From: Candidatus Krumholzibacteriota bacterium
GTDB lineage: Bacteria; Krumholzibacteriota; Krumholzibacteriia; Krumholzibacteriales; WJIX01
Length of the DNA stretch: 64,000 nt
Reading direction: 5' to 3'
Assembly: GCA_034520215.1 (NCBI GenBank)
Contig: JAXHNR010000002.1
Span: 532,642-596,641 of the forward strand
In this document: positions 26,169 to 33,740 of the stretch, one piece after another
Layout: every line of letters begins with the position of its first letter
Position numbering within the stretch: position 1 is the first letter of the stretch
Position numbers and translations under genes: made by a program
Notes under the pieces: generated by a model
Told to the model about the DNA's origin: nothing
The model's input: only the letters and a program-made list of their open reading frames with translations
Databases searched by the model: none

Positions 26169-26933
26169 AGACCTATCTTTATTAACTCTACTGATGATAG
26201 TAATCGCATCTTCTACTAATTTAAGCATGTTTGTATCTATATCTTCCTTACGACCATGGACAACGAGATTCCTTATTTTACCTAATTCCATGAACTTATC
26301 TAAATATTTTCTATCGAGATACCCGTTATTTATATAAGCATAGACCATATTCTTATAAGTGTACATGTTATTAATATTGTTAGAGATTACTTTGATATCG
26401 TTACTCTCAAGAAACTCTCTCATTGTTATTTCTAGAGTAATAAATTTCTCAATAAACAAGGCTTTACTAATTACTTCTCCCTTCTCAGCAATTTTATCTT
26501 CCTCATCTTTTAGTAGTTTATCCGCAATATTGGAATACTTCCTCGGATTTAGTATGGATACTATGAACATCAATCCAAGAATCGTTACAGCAACCGATAA
26601 AACAATAGTGATTAATATAAGAATTGATTTCAGAGAATATAAAGTTTCATTTAGGATTATTAAGGCAAGACTCAATACTATAGTAAGAACAAACAATACG
26701 GATAAGAGAATCAATCTCCTAAAATACGTTGTCTTTAGCTTAAAGTTTATCTCAACCAAGCTCTCATCCTTAGTCTCATTGTTATCCATAATTGAATATA
26801 CCAGCGCATACCCGGCAATAATAAATGCTATAAACGCAGATATGGTTTGAGATATCGTACTGAATAACCAATAACAGGATTCTTGCGAGAAGCGTTCAGT
26901 TAAGGTAATAAGTGTTTCTACGTATTTGAGCAT
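26163..26933 (-). CDS. Integron cassette 2: three-TM membrane protein with HEPN-like domain
   Basis: 256 residues. Three hydrophobic helices (~25-48, 73-94, 103-128), then a cytosolic helical part whose end reads MELGKIRNLVVHGRKEDID. R221-N-x3-H226 fits the RNxxVH/Rx4H catalytic motif of HEPN ribonucleases. Very AT-rich, unlike its surroundings. It begins 18 bases after an attC core (GTAGGAGATT ribosome site) and its stop lies inside the next attC core, the compact layout of integron cassettes. Membrane-anchored HEPN proteins are candidate RNases in defence or toxin systems; nuclease activity and any pairing with cassette 1 are inference. Confidence 0.7.
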   Translation of the reverse strand: MLKYVETLITLTERFSQESCYWLFSTISQTISAFIAFIIAGYALVYSIMDNNETKDESLVEINFKLKTTYFRRLILLSVLFVLTIVLSLALIILNETLYSLKSILILITIVLSVAVTILGLMFIVSILNPRKYSNIADKLLKDEEDKIAEKGEVISKALFIEKFITLEITMREFLESNDIKVISNNINNMYTYKNMVYAYINNGYLDRKYLDKFMELGKIRNLVVHGRKEDIDTNMLKLVEDAITIISRVNKDRSV

Positions 26934-26950
26934 AATCTCCTACATTACCT

Positions 26951-27054
26951 GTCTAACAATCTTCGCTTCAGCCGCGGGCTTGCCTGGCGCGGGCTTTGCC
27001 TTCCGCAGGGGCCGTGACAGGGAAGATTCCGTCGGCTGCAAGCTAGGGTTAGGT
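26951..27054 (-). other. Integron attC recombination site (104 bp)
   Basis: In cassette orientation it starts with ACCTAAC (27048-27054, RYYYAAC) and ends with GTTAGAC (26951-26957, GTTRRRY). The inner L boxes pair as on the plus strand GCTT-C-AGCCG / CGGCT-GC-AAGC, with extrahelical bases as in known attC sites. The middle is a GC-rich imperfect palindrome. It lies directly after the cyclase-like gene, whose stop codon is inside the first core. Confidence 0.85.
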
Positions 27055-27936
27055 TCTCTTATCGATATCTGGTTTAAACAAATCTATAATTCTCTTTGTT
27101 AAAAAAGGCTTACATAGATCGTCGATTATTCTATCGGTCTCGTCACAATGATTGAGCTGTTTGTCTAATGCTGATAAGTAGTGCTCAGATTTTCTTACAG
27201 CATCCTCGTTAGTCGTGTCTATATGATGCTGGATTCTCTTTTTAAATTCGAGGATACCAATTCTGATATTATTGTTTGATTCCTTTTCTCTCTTTGGATC
27301 GAATTTTACTCCAATTCCTCCAATCAGAAAAGAATGTGATAATCGTTTGAAGGGGAATAATGCAGAAACGTCTCCATCCCTTTTCACAAATCGTTCAAAC
27401 ATCTTCTTCACACAATCATCTCCATTATCAGAAATATAATCTGTCACCATTTTGTCTATTTCGACAAAAGGAGTACCTCTTTCATCAGCGTTTCTTTTAA
27501 AAGCAGAAACGCCTCTCTCCCGTTCATAGGCTTCTTGATAGCCTGTTCCAACTACTTGTTCACCATTGTGATAAATTGTTCCCCTCGTTATATAACCACG
27601 GCACATCAGACCCTGTCTCAGCAAATAAAGCACCGTTGTCCAACAAGAAGATACTAAATTGATTATTGCACCAGGTGATATTTCTACCGAAATAACCGCA
27701 CAGTCGGACACTTGCGTTATTTGATAATCAATATCTGTTTCAATAGTCTCCGATTCAGGACAGGTTGTAATTCCGTATCGTTTGTAACCTTCCTTGTCCC
27801 CTGTCGCCCCTAATATTTTTGTGTATTCCAATAGTTCAGAAAGCTTAGGACCTGTACCTTTCTCTGCGGCCTCAGTCAGTTTCTTAAAACCTAAGATATC
27901 AATGTATGCGATAAATTTTTCTTTGAACTCTGTCAT
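27049..27936 (-). CDS. Integron cassette 1: class III nucleotidyl cyclase-like protein (PycC-like?)
   Basis: 295 residues. The start FIAYIDILGFKKL has the first metal Asp (D13) in a cyclase-like setting; the second fits D78 in QVSDCAVISVEI. CRGYITRGTIYHNGEQVVGTGYQEAYERE resembles the conserved middle of stand-alone single-domain cyclase homologues, the type to which Pycsar cytidylate/uridylate cyclases belong. No TM or sensor domain. Sits between an attI-like core and an attC, first in the array, with the promoter at 27979-28007 upstream. Which nucleotide, or whether it is active, cannot be told from sequence. AT-rich. Confidence 0.65.
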   Translation of the reverse strand: MTEFKEKFIAYIDILGFKKLTEAAEKGTGPKLSELLEYTKILGATGDKEGYKRYGITTCPESETIETDIDYQITQVSDCAVISVEISPGAIINLVSSCWTTVLYLLRQGLMCRGYITRGTIYHNGEQVVGTGYQEAYERERGVSAFKRNADERGTPFVEIDKMVTDYISDNGDDCVKKMFERFVKRDGDVSALFPFKRLSHSFLIGGIGVKFDPKREKESNNNIRIGILEFKKRIQHHIDTTNEDAVRKSEHYLSALDKQLNHCDETDRIIDDLCKPFLTKRIIDLFKPDIDKRT

Positions 27937-27952
27937 AATTTCCGTGATCAGA

Positions 27953-27959
27953 ACCTAAC
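27953..27959 (-). other. attI-like recombination core
   Basis: GTTAGGT (GTTRRRY) on the minus strand, 17 bases before the first cassette's ATG and 160 bases past the integrase relic's stop. This is the expected junction between attI and the first cassette. No second binding box was resolved. Confidence 0.55.
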
Positions 27960-27978
27960 ATTGTATATACAGTTTACG

Positions 27979-28007
27979 TATAAACCTATATTTGATTATT
28001 TCGTCAA
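27979..28007 (-). promoter_or_regulatory. Candidate cassette promoter (Pc-like)
   Basis: TTGACG (28002-28007), 17-base spacer, TTTATA (27979-27984), reading into cassette 1. It sits between the integrase relic and the attI-like core. The region is full of palindromes, e.g. TTATACGG-TTT-CCGTATAA just downstream of the integrase stop. Confidence 0.6.
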
Positions 28008-28118
28008 CATATATTTTTTAAATATCTTTGCGATATCTCCTTTTAAGTAAGGTGCTTATTCAACTTTAATAAAACAAATAAGTTCTTATACGGTTTCCGT
28101 ATAAAATCCTTTCAATAT

Positions 28119-28301
28119 TTACAATTCATCTGCTGGACTCTTTACACCATTTGGCCCTCTATTCAAAACATGCGTATATATCATTGTCGTTTTTATACCC
28201 TTATGGCCGAGAGGCTCCTGTGTTGAAGAACTTACACTTCTTTTAACTGCAAGGTGGGTGAGAAATTCGTTTATTTCCCTTAAGTCTCTCTTCACGCACA
28301 A
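28119..28301 (-). pseudogene. intI: Integron integrase (IntI) relic with large internal deletion
   Basis: Sixty codons remain. The first part REINEFLTHLAVKRSVSSSTQ matches the N-terminal core-binding domain of integron integrases; it is joined directly to PLGHKGIKTTMIYTHVLNRG and VKSPADEL, the C-terminus with the catalytic Tyr (IYTHVLNRG is diagnostic for IntI). About 200 or more residues between, including the first catalytic Arg and the integron-specific insert, are missing, so it cannot recombine. It reads in the same direction as the cassettes with attI at its 3' side, the reverse of class 1 integrons but known from spirochaete and some other integrons. Confidence 0.88.
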
Positions 28302-28388
28302 CAGAGCTGGAAAAGGCAGTCTCCGAACTGATACTTTCGATTATATCTGAATAAATAAAACCTATATCTTCTCCCCGGATGGACAAAC

Positions 28389-28417
28389 TTATACCATATA
28401 ATCAGTTATAATGTCAA
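28389..28417 (-). promoter_or_regulatory. Promoter candidate of the integrase relic
   Basis: TTGACA (28412-28417), 17-base spacer, GTATAA (28389-28394), about 90 bases before the relic's reading frame. It may still drive transcription into the cassettes. No LexA box was recognised. The remaining bases up to 28615 hold nothing recognisable. Confidence 0.6.
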
Positions 28418-28615
28418 GAGTGAAGCTGCTCTCTTTCGGGAACGGGGAAGGTTTTTAGGGGTTTAAGCATTTTAATAAACTTAAATACTTCAGCCATCTA
28501 TTTATCTTCAAAATAAATTTGTTATTTCCACATGCCCGCGTGCGTCCGCGTATATCCCTTATAAGTTTCAATAACTCTTAAAACAGATTCTTTTTTAACT
28601 TTTTGCAAAAGAGCT

Positions 28616-30976
28616 CTATCTCAGGAGGATCGCTTTGCGGCTCTTAGTTCCTTCTCTGGTTTTCAATCTGTAGAGATAGATGCCGCTTGCAAGATTAGAA
28701 GGACGCCAGTCTATAGAATAGGATTTTGCTTCAAGATTTTCATCAATCAGACAATCTACTTCCCGTCCCGTAATGTCGAATATCCTGAGATCCACATGCC
28801 CCGAGCGAGGTATGGAAAAAGTAATTGTCGTGGACGGATTGAACGGGTTTGGAGTGTTCTGAGCCAACCTGAGATGGAAAGAGGGATTGTCAGAACCGGT
28901 AGTATCTTCGACCATTATCGTGTCTCTGTATGTGTGGTAATTGTGAGATGTTACAGTCAGAACGATTGAATCAACCCCGGCGGGTATCGCCGAGGATAGG
29001 TTCAGAGTAATATCCCCCGTTCCGTCCGCTGTACCCCTGGAGTAGCAGACTCCGTTCCAGTAAAGTGCTCCAACAGAACCGCCGACATCTGTTCCTACTG
29101 TAAAGACCGTGTCTGAGCGCTCGATAGAGGTCGCGTGTGTCGCGTAAATCTGTTCCGGCGTGTCTGTCCAGCCGTCCATAGCGGGATCTCCGATAAGATT
29201 AAGAGTATAGAAACACCATCTGTGGGCGCCGGGTTCGTATTCATCCGGAAGGTCAATAAATGGAACAGTCTCATCCTTCGACCTCTGGTTCGCGGCTCCC
29301 AGCGTTGTGATGCCTTCTGTAAATACAGCATCATAGAATTCCCGCTGAAAATGATGAGATGGACCGTTTGTTGTACCCTCCGTGAACCATCCGTATCTTG
29401 AATTGCCTAAGAACGCGGCCGCGCAGTGCTGATTTGAGACCATATCTTCCCCCACACAATCATCGTAGTCGAAAGCGCCCGAGTAACATCCGTAACTGTA
29501 AATAATCGGGAAGTTCGCGTTCTGCCCGTCGTTGAGAAAATTAGAAGTCGTAATATCATAATTTGTGATTCTCATAACATAGGTCTGATTCGCGTGACCC
29601 GAATGGGCTATCCAGTTACTTCCCGAGCTGATAGCGTTGAATACGGCTGTTTCGTCCCATGGGGTGGTGTCTCTGTCGTAGTACTTTGTAATATTGAAAT
29701 CGATAGGTATGCCTTCTGTCGAGAAGCCATAGGCGCTGCAGGTGTCTATAAGCTGATCCATTTCATCTCCGCCGTACGTAAGAGGGCTGTCATAGAGTTT
29801 TTCACCGTAAAGGGTCGCGGTTTTTAGATCAGAGACGACGGGGGATTCCTGATACATAGTTGTCTTGTTTATGAATGCCGCGATATCATCGGCGTTCCCC
29901 ACGCAGGCGCGTCCAACGGCAATCTCAGAATAAAAATCCTCTTCACCGGGTTCTCCCCACAGTGAATCAGAATCACTGTTCCAACTGCCGTCGAGGGCCG
30001 CGTAGTAAATATCAGATGGGATATCGGCTATTTCATACAGGGAGCTGGATTGAACGGCGCCATAGAGCCCCCTATAGGGAACGATCCCGGAATTGCCGGC
30101 TTCTCCATCACCGTCTCCTCCGAGAAGAAGGTGGGTGATGCTGTGCTGACTGTATTCGCTGATTACGGCATTTCTGATCTTTTCGGCTGTGTCTTCTCCG
30201 CTGTATGCCGATTCAATATTTTCAACCGTCATGATCTGCGTGAGGAATCCGCGTCTGTTATAAAAATCGGCCAGTTCTGAGAAATCGTCTTCGAACGAAT
30301 CGCTCGTGACTATTAAATACTGATAGTCTCCTTCCGCGGCGGGATGGCACGGCAGATCGGCGCCGGATGGATTATCAACGAGTTTTTTAAGTCTGGTAAC
30401 AGTCTCCTTATCTGATTTCGGCATTATTCCGGAAGATGAATATTCCGAAGTTGTTACTATTGTGACTTTTATTTCCTTGAAATACCCCGCTTCATCAGCT
30501 GAAGGGTGAAACCCGACCGGAGAAAATGAACCGGTAGCTATGGGGTGTCCGCGGAGATAGTGAGTTGAGAAGTTTGACACAGGAGGATATATCCACTTGT
30601 CTATATTATATGACGAGCTTTTATAAATAAATCCGCCTCTGCCGCCTGACCTGAGGTCTCCCGGCACAACATGCTGTCTTGGATGCAGTCTGCACCGGCT
30701 TCCTATTTTTTCCCAGTTCCGTTTTTCTATCCTGACATCGATTGCTTTCTGGCCGGCAGGGAGCAGTATCTGCGCTTTACGGTAGGGAACGCTCGGTTCG
30801 CCCGGGTTCGCCGCCTGAATAGTATTCGGAAAGATAATACGGGAGAATCCTTTAGAGTTATTCATTACGTAGGGTGTGTCAAAGTGATAAACAACACTTA
30901 CCTCCGCGCTATAAAGGGAAAACGGTAAGGAGGCGCATATCAGCAGCAGGATAAAAGAGGCGGTTTTGAGTTTCAT
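28616..30976 (-). CDS. Gingipain-like C25 cysteine protease with FCB sorting domain
   Basis: 786 residues. Signal peptide (FILLLICASLPFSLYSAE), a propeptide-like region, then the C25 domain: YLIVTSDSFEDDF, THLLLGGDGDGE, the catalytic His in SNWIAHSGHANQTY, and the catalytic Cys in YSYGCYSGAFDYDD. An Ig-like segment follows, then the C-terminal sorting domain LAQNTPNPFNPSTTITFSIP ending SRKAILLR. In FCB bacteria such proteases are exported and held at or released from the surface. Start chosen at 30976 with AAGGAAAGG upstream. Monocistronic. Confidence 0.88.
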   Translation of the reverse strand: MKLKTASFILLLICASLPFSLYSAEVSVVYHFDTPYVMNNSKGFSRIIFPNTIQAANPGEPSVPYRKAQILLPAGQKAIDVRIEKRNWEKIGSRCRLHPRQHVVPGDLRSGGRGGFIYKSSSYNIDKWIYPPVSNFSTHYLRGHPIATGSFSPVGFHPSADEAGYFKEIKVTIVTTSEYSSSGIMPKSDKETVTRLKKLVDNPSGADLPCHPAAEGDYQYLIVTSDSFEDDFSELADFYNRRGFLTQIMTVENIESAYSGEDTAEKIRNAVISEYSQHSITHLLLGGDGDGEAGNSGIVPYRGLYGAVQSSSLYEIADIPSDIYYAALDGSWNSDSDSLWGEPGEEDFYSEIAVGRACVGNADDIAAFINKTTMYQESPVVSDLKTATLYGEKLYDSPLTYGGDEMDQLIDTCSAYGFSTEGIPIDFNITKYYDRDTTPWDETAVFNAISSGSNWIAHSGHANQTYVMRITNYDITTSNFLNDGQNANFPIIYSYGCYSGAFDYDDCVGEDMVSNQHCAAAFLGNSRYGWFTEGTTNGPSHHFQREFYDAVFTEGITTLGAANQRSKDETVPFIDLPDEYEPGAHRWCFYTLNLIGDPAMDGWTDTPEQIYATHATSIERSDTVFTVGTDVGGSVGALYWNGVCYSRGTADGTGDITLNLSSAIPAGVDSIVLTVTSHNYHTYRDTIMVEDTTGSDNPSFHLRLAQNTPNPFNPSTTITFSIPRSGHVDLRIFDITGREVDCLIDENLEAKSYSIDWRPSNLASGIYLYRLKTREGTKSRKAILLR

Positions 30977-31235
30977 CTTTACCTTTCCTTTTATGATTTA
31001 TTCAAATTCTTACTATTGGTCGCCAAAGGTATAAATAATAATAGATATAACCTGGCCGTACTTTTAATTGCCTTATTATAACATATTTGAGATGATTATG
31101 AAAGAGTCCGAAGAGTTCTGCGACGGGTTTAATTCTACCTTTTGGAATTTATTTTGCTCCGGATATTAATTATAGTAGAATAGGTCAGCCGGTAATTATT
31201 GACAAAGTCTCTTTTATGGGGTTTAAGGGTTATTT

Positions 31236-32237
31236 ATGAGATATCCAATCGATGCTGTAATAGCAGTTACATACAGATGCCAGGCAAAATGCAGGATGTG
31301 CTCTATATGGAAAATTGAAGAGCATGATGACATTTCACCCGAAATTTATAGAAGGCTTCCAAAGACCTTGAGAGATGTGAATATTTCCGGAGGCGAGCCG
31401 TTTCTAAGAGCGGACCTTGAAGAGATAGTCAGGGTGGTTCACGATCATATTCCGCGAAGCAGAATGGTAGTATCCTCAAACGGCCTTATGGGGGAAGATA
31501 TAATACCGAGAGCGCTTAGACTGAAAGAGATATTTCCCCGTATCGGATTCGCCTTCTCAGTGGACGGCGTGGGAGAGATGCAGGATTTCATCCGGGGGGT
31601 AAAGGGAGCCTATGAGAAGGTTATTTCAGCTGTCAGGGGAATAAAAAGAAACGGGATAAGCAATATAAGGATTGCCTATACACTCACATCTGATAATCCC
31701 GATCATATGATAAGGGTTTACAGGCTTGCCGAGGAATTAGGGGTTGAATTTACTATGCAGGTTTCACACGAGAGCGACTTCTTTTTCGGCAGGAATGAAT
31801 CATCTGTAATAAGTGACAACTCCGGCAATTTCAGCAGCGATCAGTTAAAAGAGGATTTTGAGACAATAATAAACGGCGAGCTAAGTTCTTATAATCTCAA
31901 AAGATGGGGTAAGGCGTTTATTCATTACGGAAGTTATGCTCTGGCCGCAGAAGGTAGGCAGCTTTTTTCCTCCCGTCCGGGAGAGGACTTTTTCTACCTT
32001 GATCCGGGGGGTAATATATACCCGTCAGTTATTCACGATCATATTATGGGGAATTTGACAGAAGATACTTTCGAAGGGATCTGGAATTCCTCTCAGAGCG
32101 GGATAATTCGTGAAAAGTGCAGAAATGATAAAACCCCTTACTGGATGGGGTGTTTACTCAGAAAGGCCCTTCTTGAGCGCAAGTTTAAGATCGGTCTCTG
32201 GGCTTTGAAAAATAAACTTATGAAAGTAAAATTATAA
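31236..32237 (+). CDS. Radical SAM protein with SPASM-like C-terminus
   Basis: 333 residues. Radical SAM motif CQAKCRMC (CxxxCxxC) at ~residues 14-21, followed by VNISGGEPFLR (SAM-binding GGE). The C-terminal part has YLDPGGNIYPSVIHDHIMGNL and CRNDKTPYWMGC, like the auxiliary-cluster end of SPASM/MoaA-type enzymes though with fewer Cys. Substrate unknown. Transcribed divergently from the C25 protease. Confidence 0.8.
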   Translation: MRYPIDAVIAVTYRCQAKCRMCSIWKIEEHDDISPEIYRRLPKTLRDVNISGGEPFLRADLEEIVRVVHDHIPRSRMVVSSNGLMGEDIIPRALRLKEIFPRIGFAFSVDGVGEMQDFIRGVKGAYEKVISAVRGIKRNGISNIRIAYTLTSDNPDHMIRVYRLAEELGVEFTMQVSHESDFFFGRNESSVISDNSGNFSSDQLKEDFETIINGELSSYNLKRWGKAFIHYGSYALAAEGRQLFSSRPGEDFFYLDPGGNIYPSVIHDHIMGNLTEDTFEGIWNSSQSGIIREKCRNDKTPYWMGCLLRKALLERKFKIGLWALKNKLMKVKL

Positions 32238-32335
32238 TTGTAAATTGAAGCTTTTCCATTTGTGATAATTATATAACAATCTGAGCGTTTTGCCGGGTTA
32301 GAGTTGTAAGGAAAGCTCTATAGACGAAAATAGTG

Positions 32336-32365
32336 TTGACGCAGGCAAAAAACCGCTGATATAAT
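32336..32365 (+). promoter_or_regulatory. Sigma-70 promoter of the DUF2914 gene
   Basis: TTGACG (32336-32341), 18-base spacer and a perfect TATAAT (32360-32365), 75 bases before the ATG. It overlaps a Fur-like operator just downstream. Confidence 0.75.
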
Positions 32366-32368
32366 TCG

Positions 32369-32381
32369 AATGATAATCATT
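32369..32381. promoter_or_regulatory. Fur-family operator
   Basis: AATGATAATCATT, a perfect 6-1-6 inverted repeat matching the core of the Fur box (GATAAT half-sites). It lies 3 bases after the -10 box, on the expected transcription start, which is classic placement for iron-dependent repression of the gene at 32441. Confidence 0.65.
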
Positions 32382-32440
32382 AAAATCAGGAACTTCACGA
32401 CCGGCGTAGTGTGTTTTAAGATTTTTAAGCAAAGGAGAGT

Positions 32441-32851
32441 ATGGTGAAACGTTTTAATATCGCGATTTCTCTTGTTTTCTTATTAACTTTTTTTATGCGG
32501 CCCGCTGAGGGCGGAGATATTCTAAAGGTGGAAGAAATGGTCTTCTGTAAGAATATTGAAAACATGTCGCCTGTGGGGGTTAAAAACCAGTTCTTCGAAT
32601 CAGTGGAAAAACTGTACTGTTTTACCAAGATAGCGGGGGCGCTTGATACTACATCCGTCTATCATATATGGTACTATGACGGCGGGGAGTTAGCCAGAGT
32701 TAAGCTCCCGGTCCGTTCGCCGCTGTGGCGTACATGGAGCTCTAAGAGGATGATCGACAGCTGGGAGGGGAGCTGGAAAGTCGTTGTTACCACACAGGAC
32801 AGCACCGTTATTTCAGAAAAAGAATTTATCTATAAACCGTTAAAGGAATAG
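32441..32851 (+). CDS. Exported DUF2914 protein, probably iron-regulated
   Basis: 136 residues. Signal peptide (AISLVFLLTFFMRPAEG) then a DUF2914-type domain: VEKLYCFTKIAG, VYHIWYYDG, RTWSSKRMIDSWEGSWKVVV. The domain has no assigned biochemical role. AAAGGAGAGT directly precedes the ATG. Perfect -10 promoter with a Fur-like operator upstream suggests expression when iron is low, an informative clue for an orphan family. Confidence 0.82.
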   Translation: MVKRFNIAISLVFLLTFFMRPAEGGDILKVEEMVFCKNIENMSPVGVKNQFFESVEKLYCFTKIAGALDTTSVYHIWYYDGGELARVKLPVRSPLWRTWSSKRMIDSWEGSWKVVVTTQDSTVISEKEFIYKPLKE

Positions 32852-32916
32852 GTCTTTTCATGTAGCTTGAAGATATTCTCATATTAGAAGGGTTAACCTG
32901 AAGCTTTGGAGTAACG

Positions 32917-33117
32917 TTATCCTCCATGAGCGAGATGGAAGACATTAACATCAGAGTTATCTTCAAGGGTATAACTGTCGTACTCTTCAGCGGGGACGAG
33001 TTTTCCATCGACAGTAACAGTTATGAGTGAGTAATTGTATCTCATCTCATCGAGTACGTTCTGAACTGTCATCCCCTTTTTCCATTCCAGTTTGTCTCTG
33101 TTATTTACTATGATCAT
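32917..33117 (-). CDS. ThiS/MoaD-like sulfur-carrier protein
   Basis: 66 residues, beta-grasp fold: MIIVNNRDKLEWKKGMTVQNVLDEM, SLITVTVDGKLVP, ending HLAHGG. The terminal GlyGly is the residue adenylated by a ThiF/MoeB E1 enzyme and turned into a thiocarboxylate. Last of an operon after the split AOR and the ThiF-like gene, its start 1 base from that gene's stop. Likely supplies dithiolene sulfur for the tungstopterin rather than thiamine, from context. Confidence 0.8.
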   Translation of the reverse strand: MIIVNNRDKLEWKKGMTVQNVLDEMRYNYSLITVTVDGKLVPAEEYDSYTLEDNSDVNVFHLAHGG

Positions 33118-33735
33118 TTATTTTTCACCTGGCCGGGTTAGAAGTTCTATTGCTACGTTGGCCTGCATACACGCCACAATAGAGACGCGGGAGGAGCAAA
33201 GACCCATAGATGAATTACTTTCTTCATCTCCGCAGACATATACATTTCCGGACGAATTCACTTTCAGAGAGTTTGTACGGCCGATTCCGGCTAATCCGCT
33301 TCCGCAGATTATTGCTTTGTCCGGATAGGCCGAGGACCACGATTCAATAAGCCAGCGTTTACTTTCAGCTTTGTCAAACCCCTCTATAAGCAGGTCGGCG
33401 TCTTTGAAAACTTCAGGAATGTTTTCGGGCGAGAGTTTTATCACCAGCGGATTTATTATAATATTCGGATTAATGGCCCGGAGATGTTCCGCGAGGGCGG
33501 CTACCTTGATCTTCCCGATGTCGTGCTGAAAGTAATGCTGACGGTTCAAATTCGACTCTTCAACCCTGTCGTAATCAGCCAGAATAAGACTGCCTATTCC
33601 GGCTCTTGTGAGAGCGACCGCGGCGTTTGAGCCAAGCCCGCCGCAGCCGGCTATTCCTACAGTTGATTTTTGCAGTATAGCAGTTGAACGCGGTACATTC
33701 CGCTTGAATATCGAAAGTTGGTCCTTGTTTTTCAT
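33118..33735 (-). CDS. ThiF/MoeB-like E1 adenylyltransferase
   Basis: 205 residues. Rossmann ATP-binding motif VGIAGCGGLGSNAAVALTRA, then ADYDRVEESNLNRQHYF, the conserved Arg/Gln region of E1 enzymes. It adenylates the C-terminal Gly of the adjacent carrier protein. It lacks the CxxC zinc pairs and rhodanese domain of larger MoeB forms; short ThiF-type proteins like this are known. Only 5 bases from the AOR gene upstream, so one operon. Confidence 0.82.
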   Translation of the reverse strand: MKNKDQLSIFKRNVPRSTAILQKSTVGIAGCGGLGSNAAVALTRAGIGSLILADYDRVEESNLNRQHYFQHDIGKIKVAALAEHLRAINPNIIINPLVIKLSPENIPEVFKDADLLIEGFDKAESKRWLIESWSSAYPDKAIICGSGLAGIGRTNSLKVNSSGNVYVCGDEESNSSMGLCSSRVSIVACMQANVAIELLTRPGEK

Positions 33736-33740
33736 TACGA

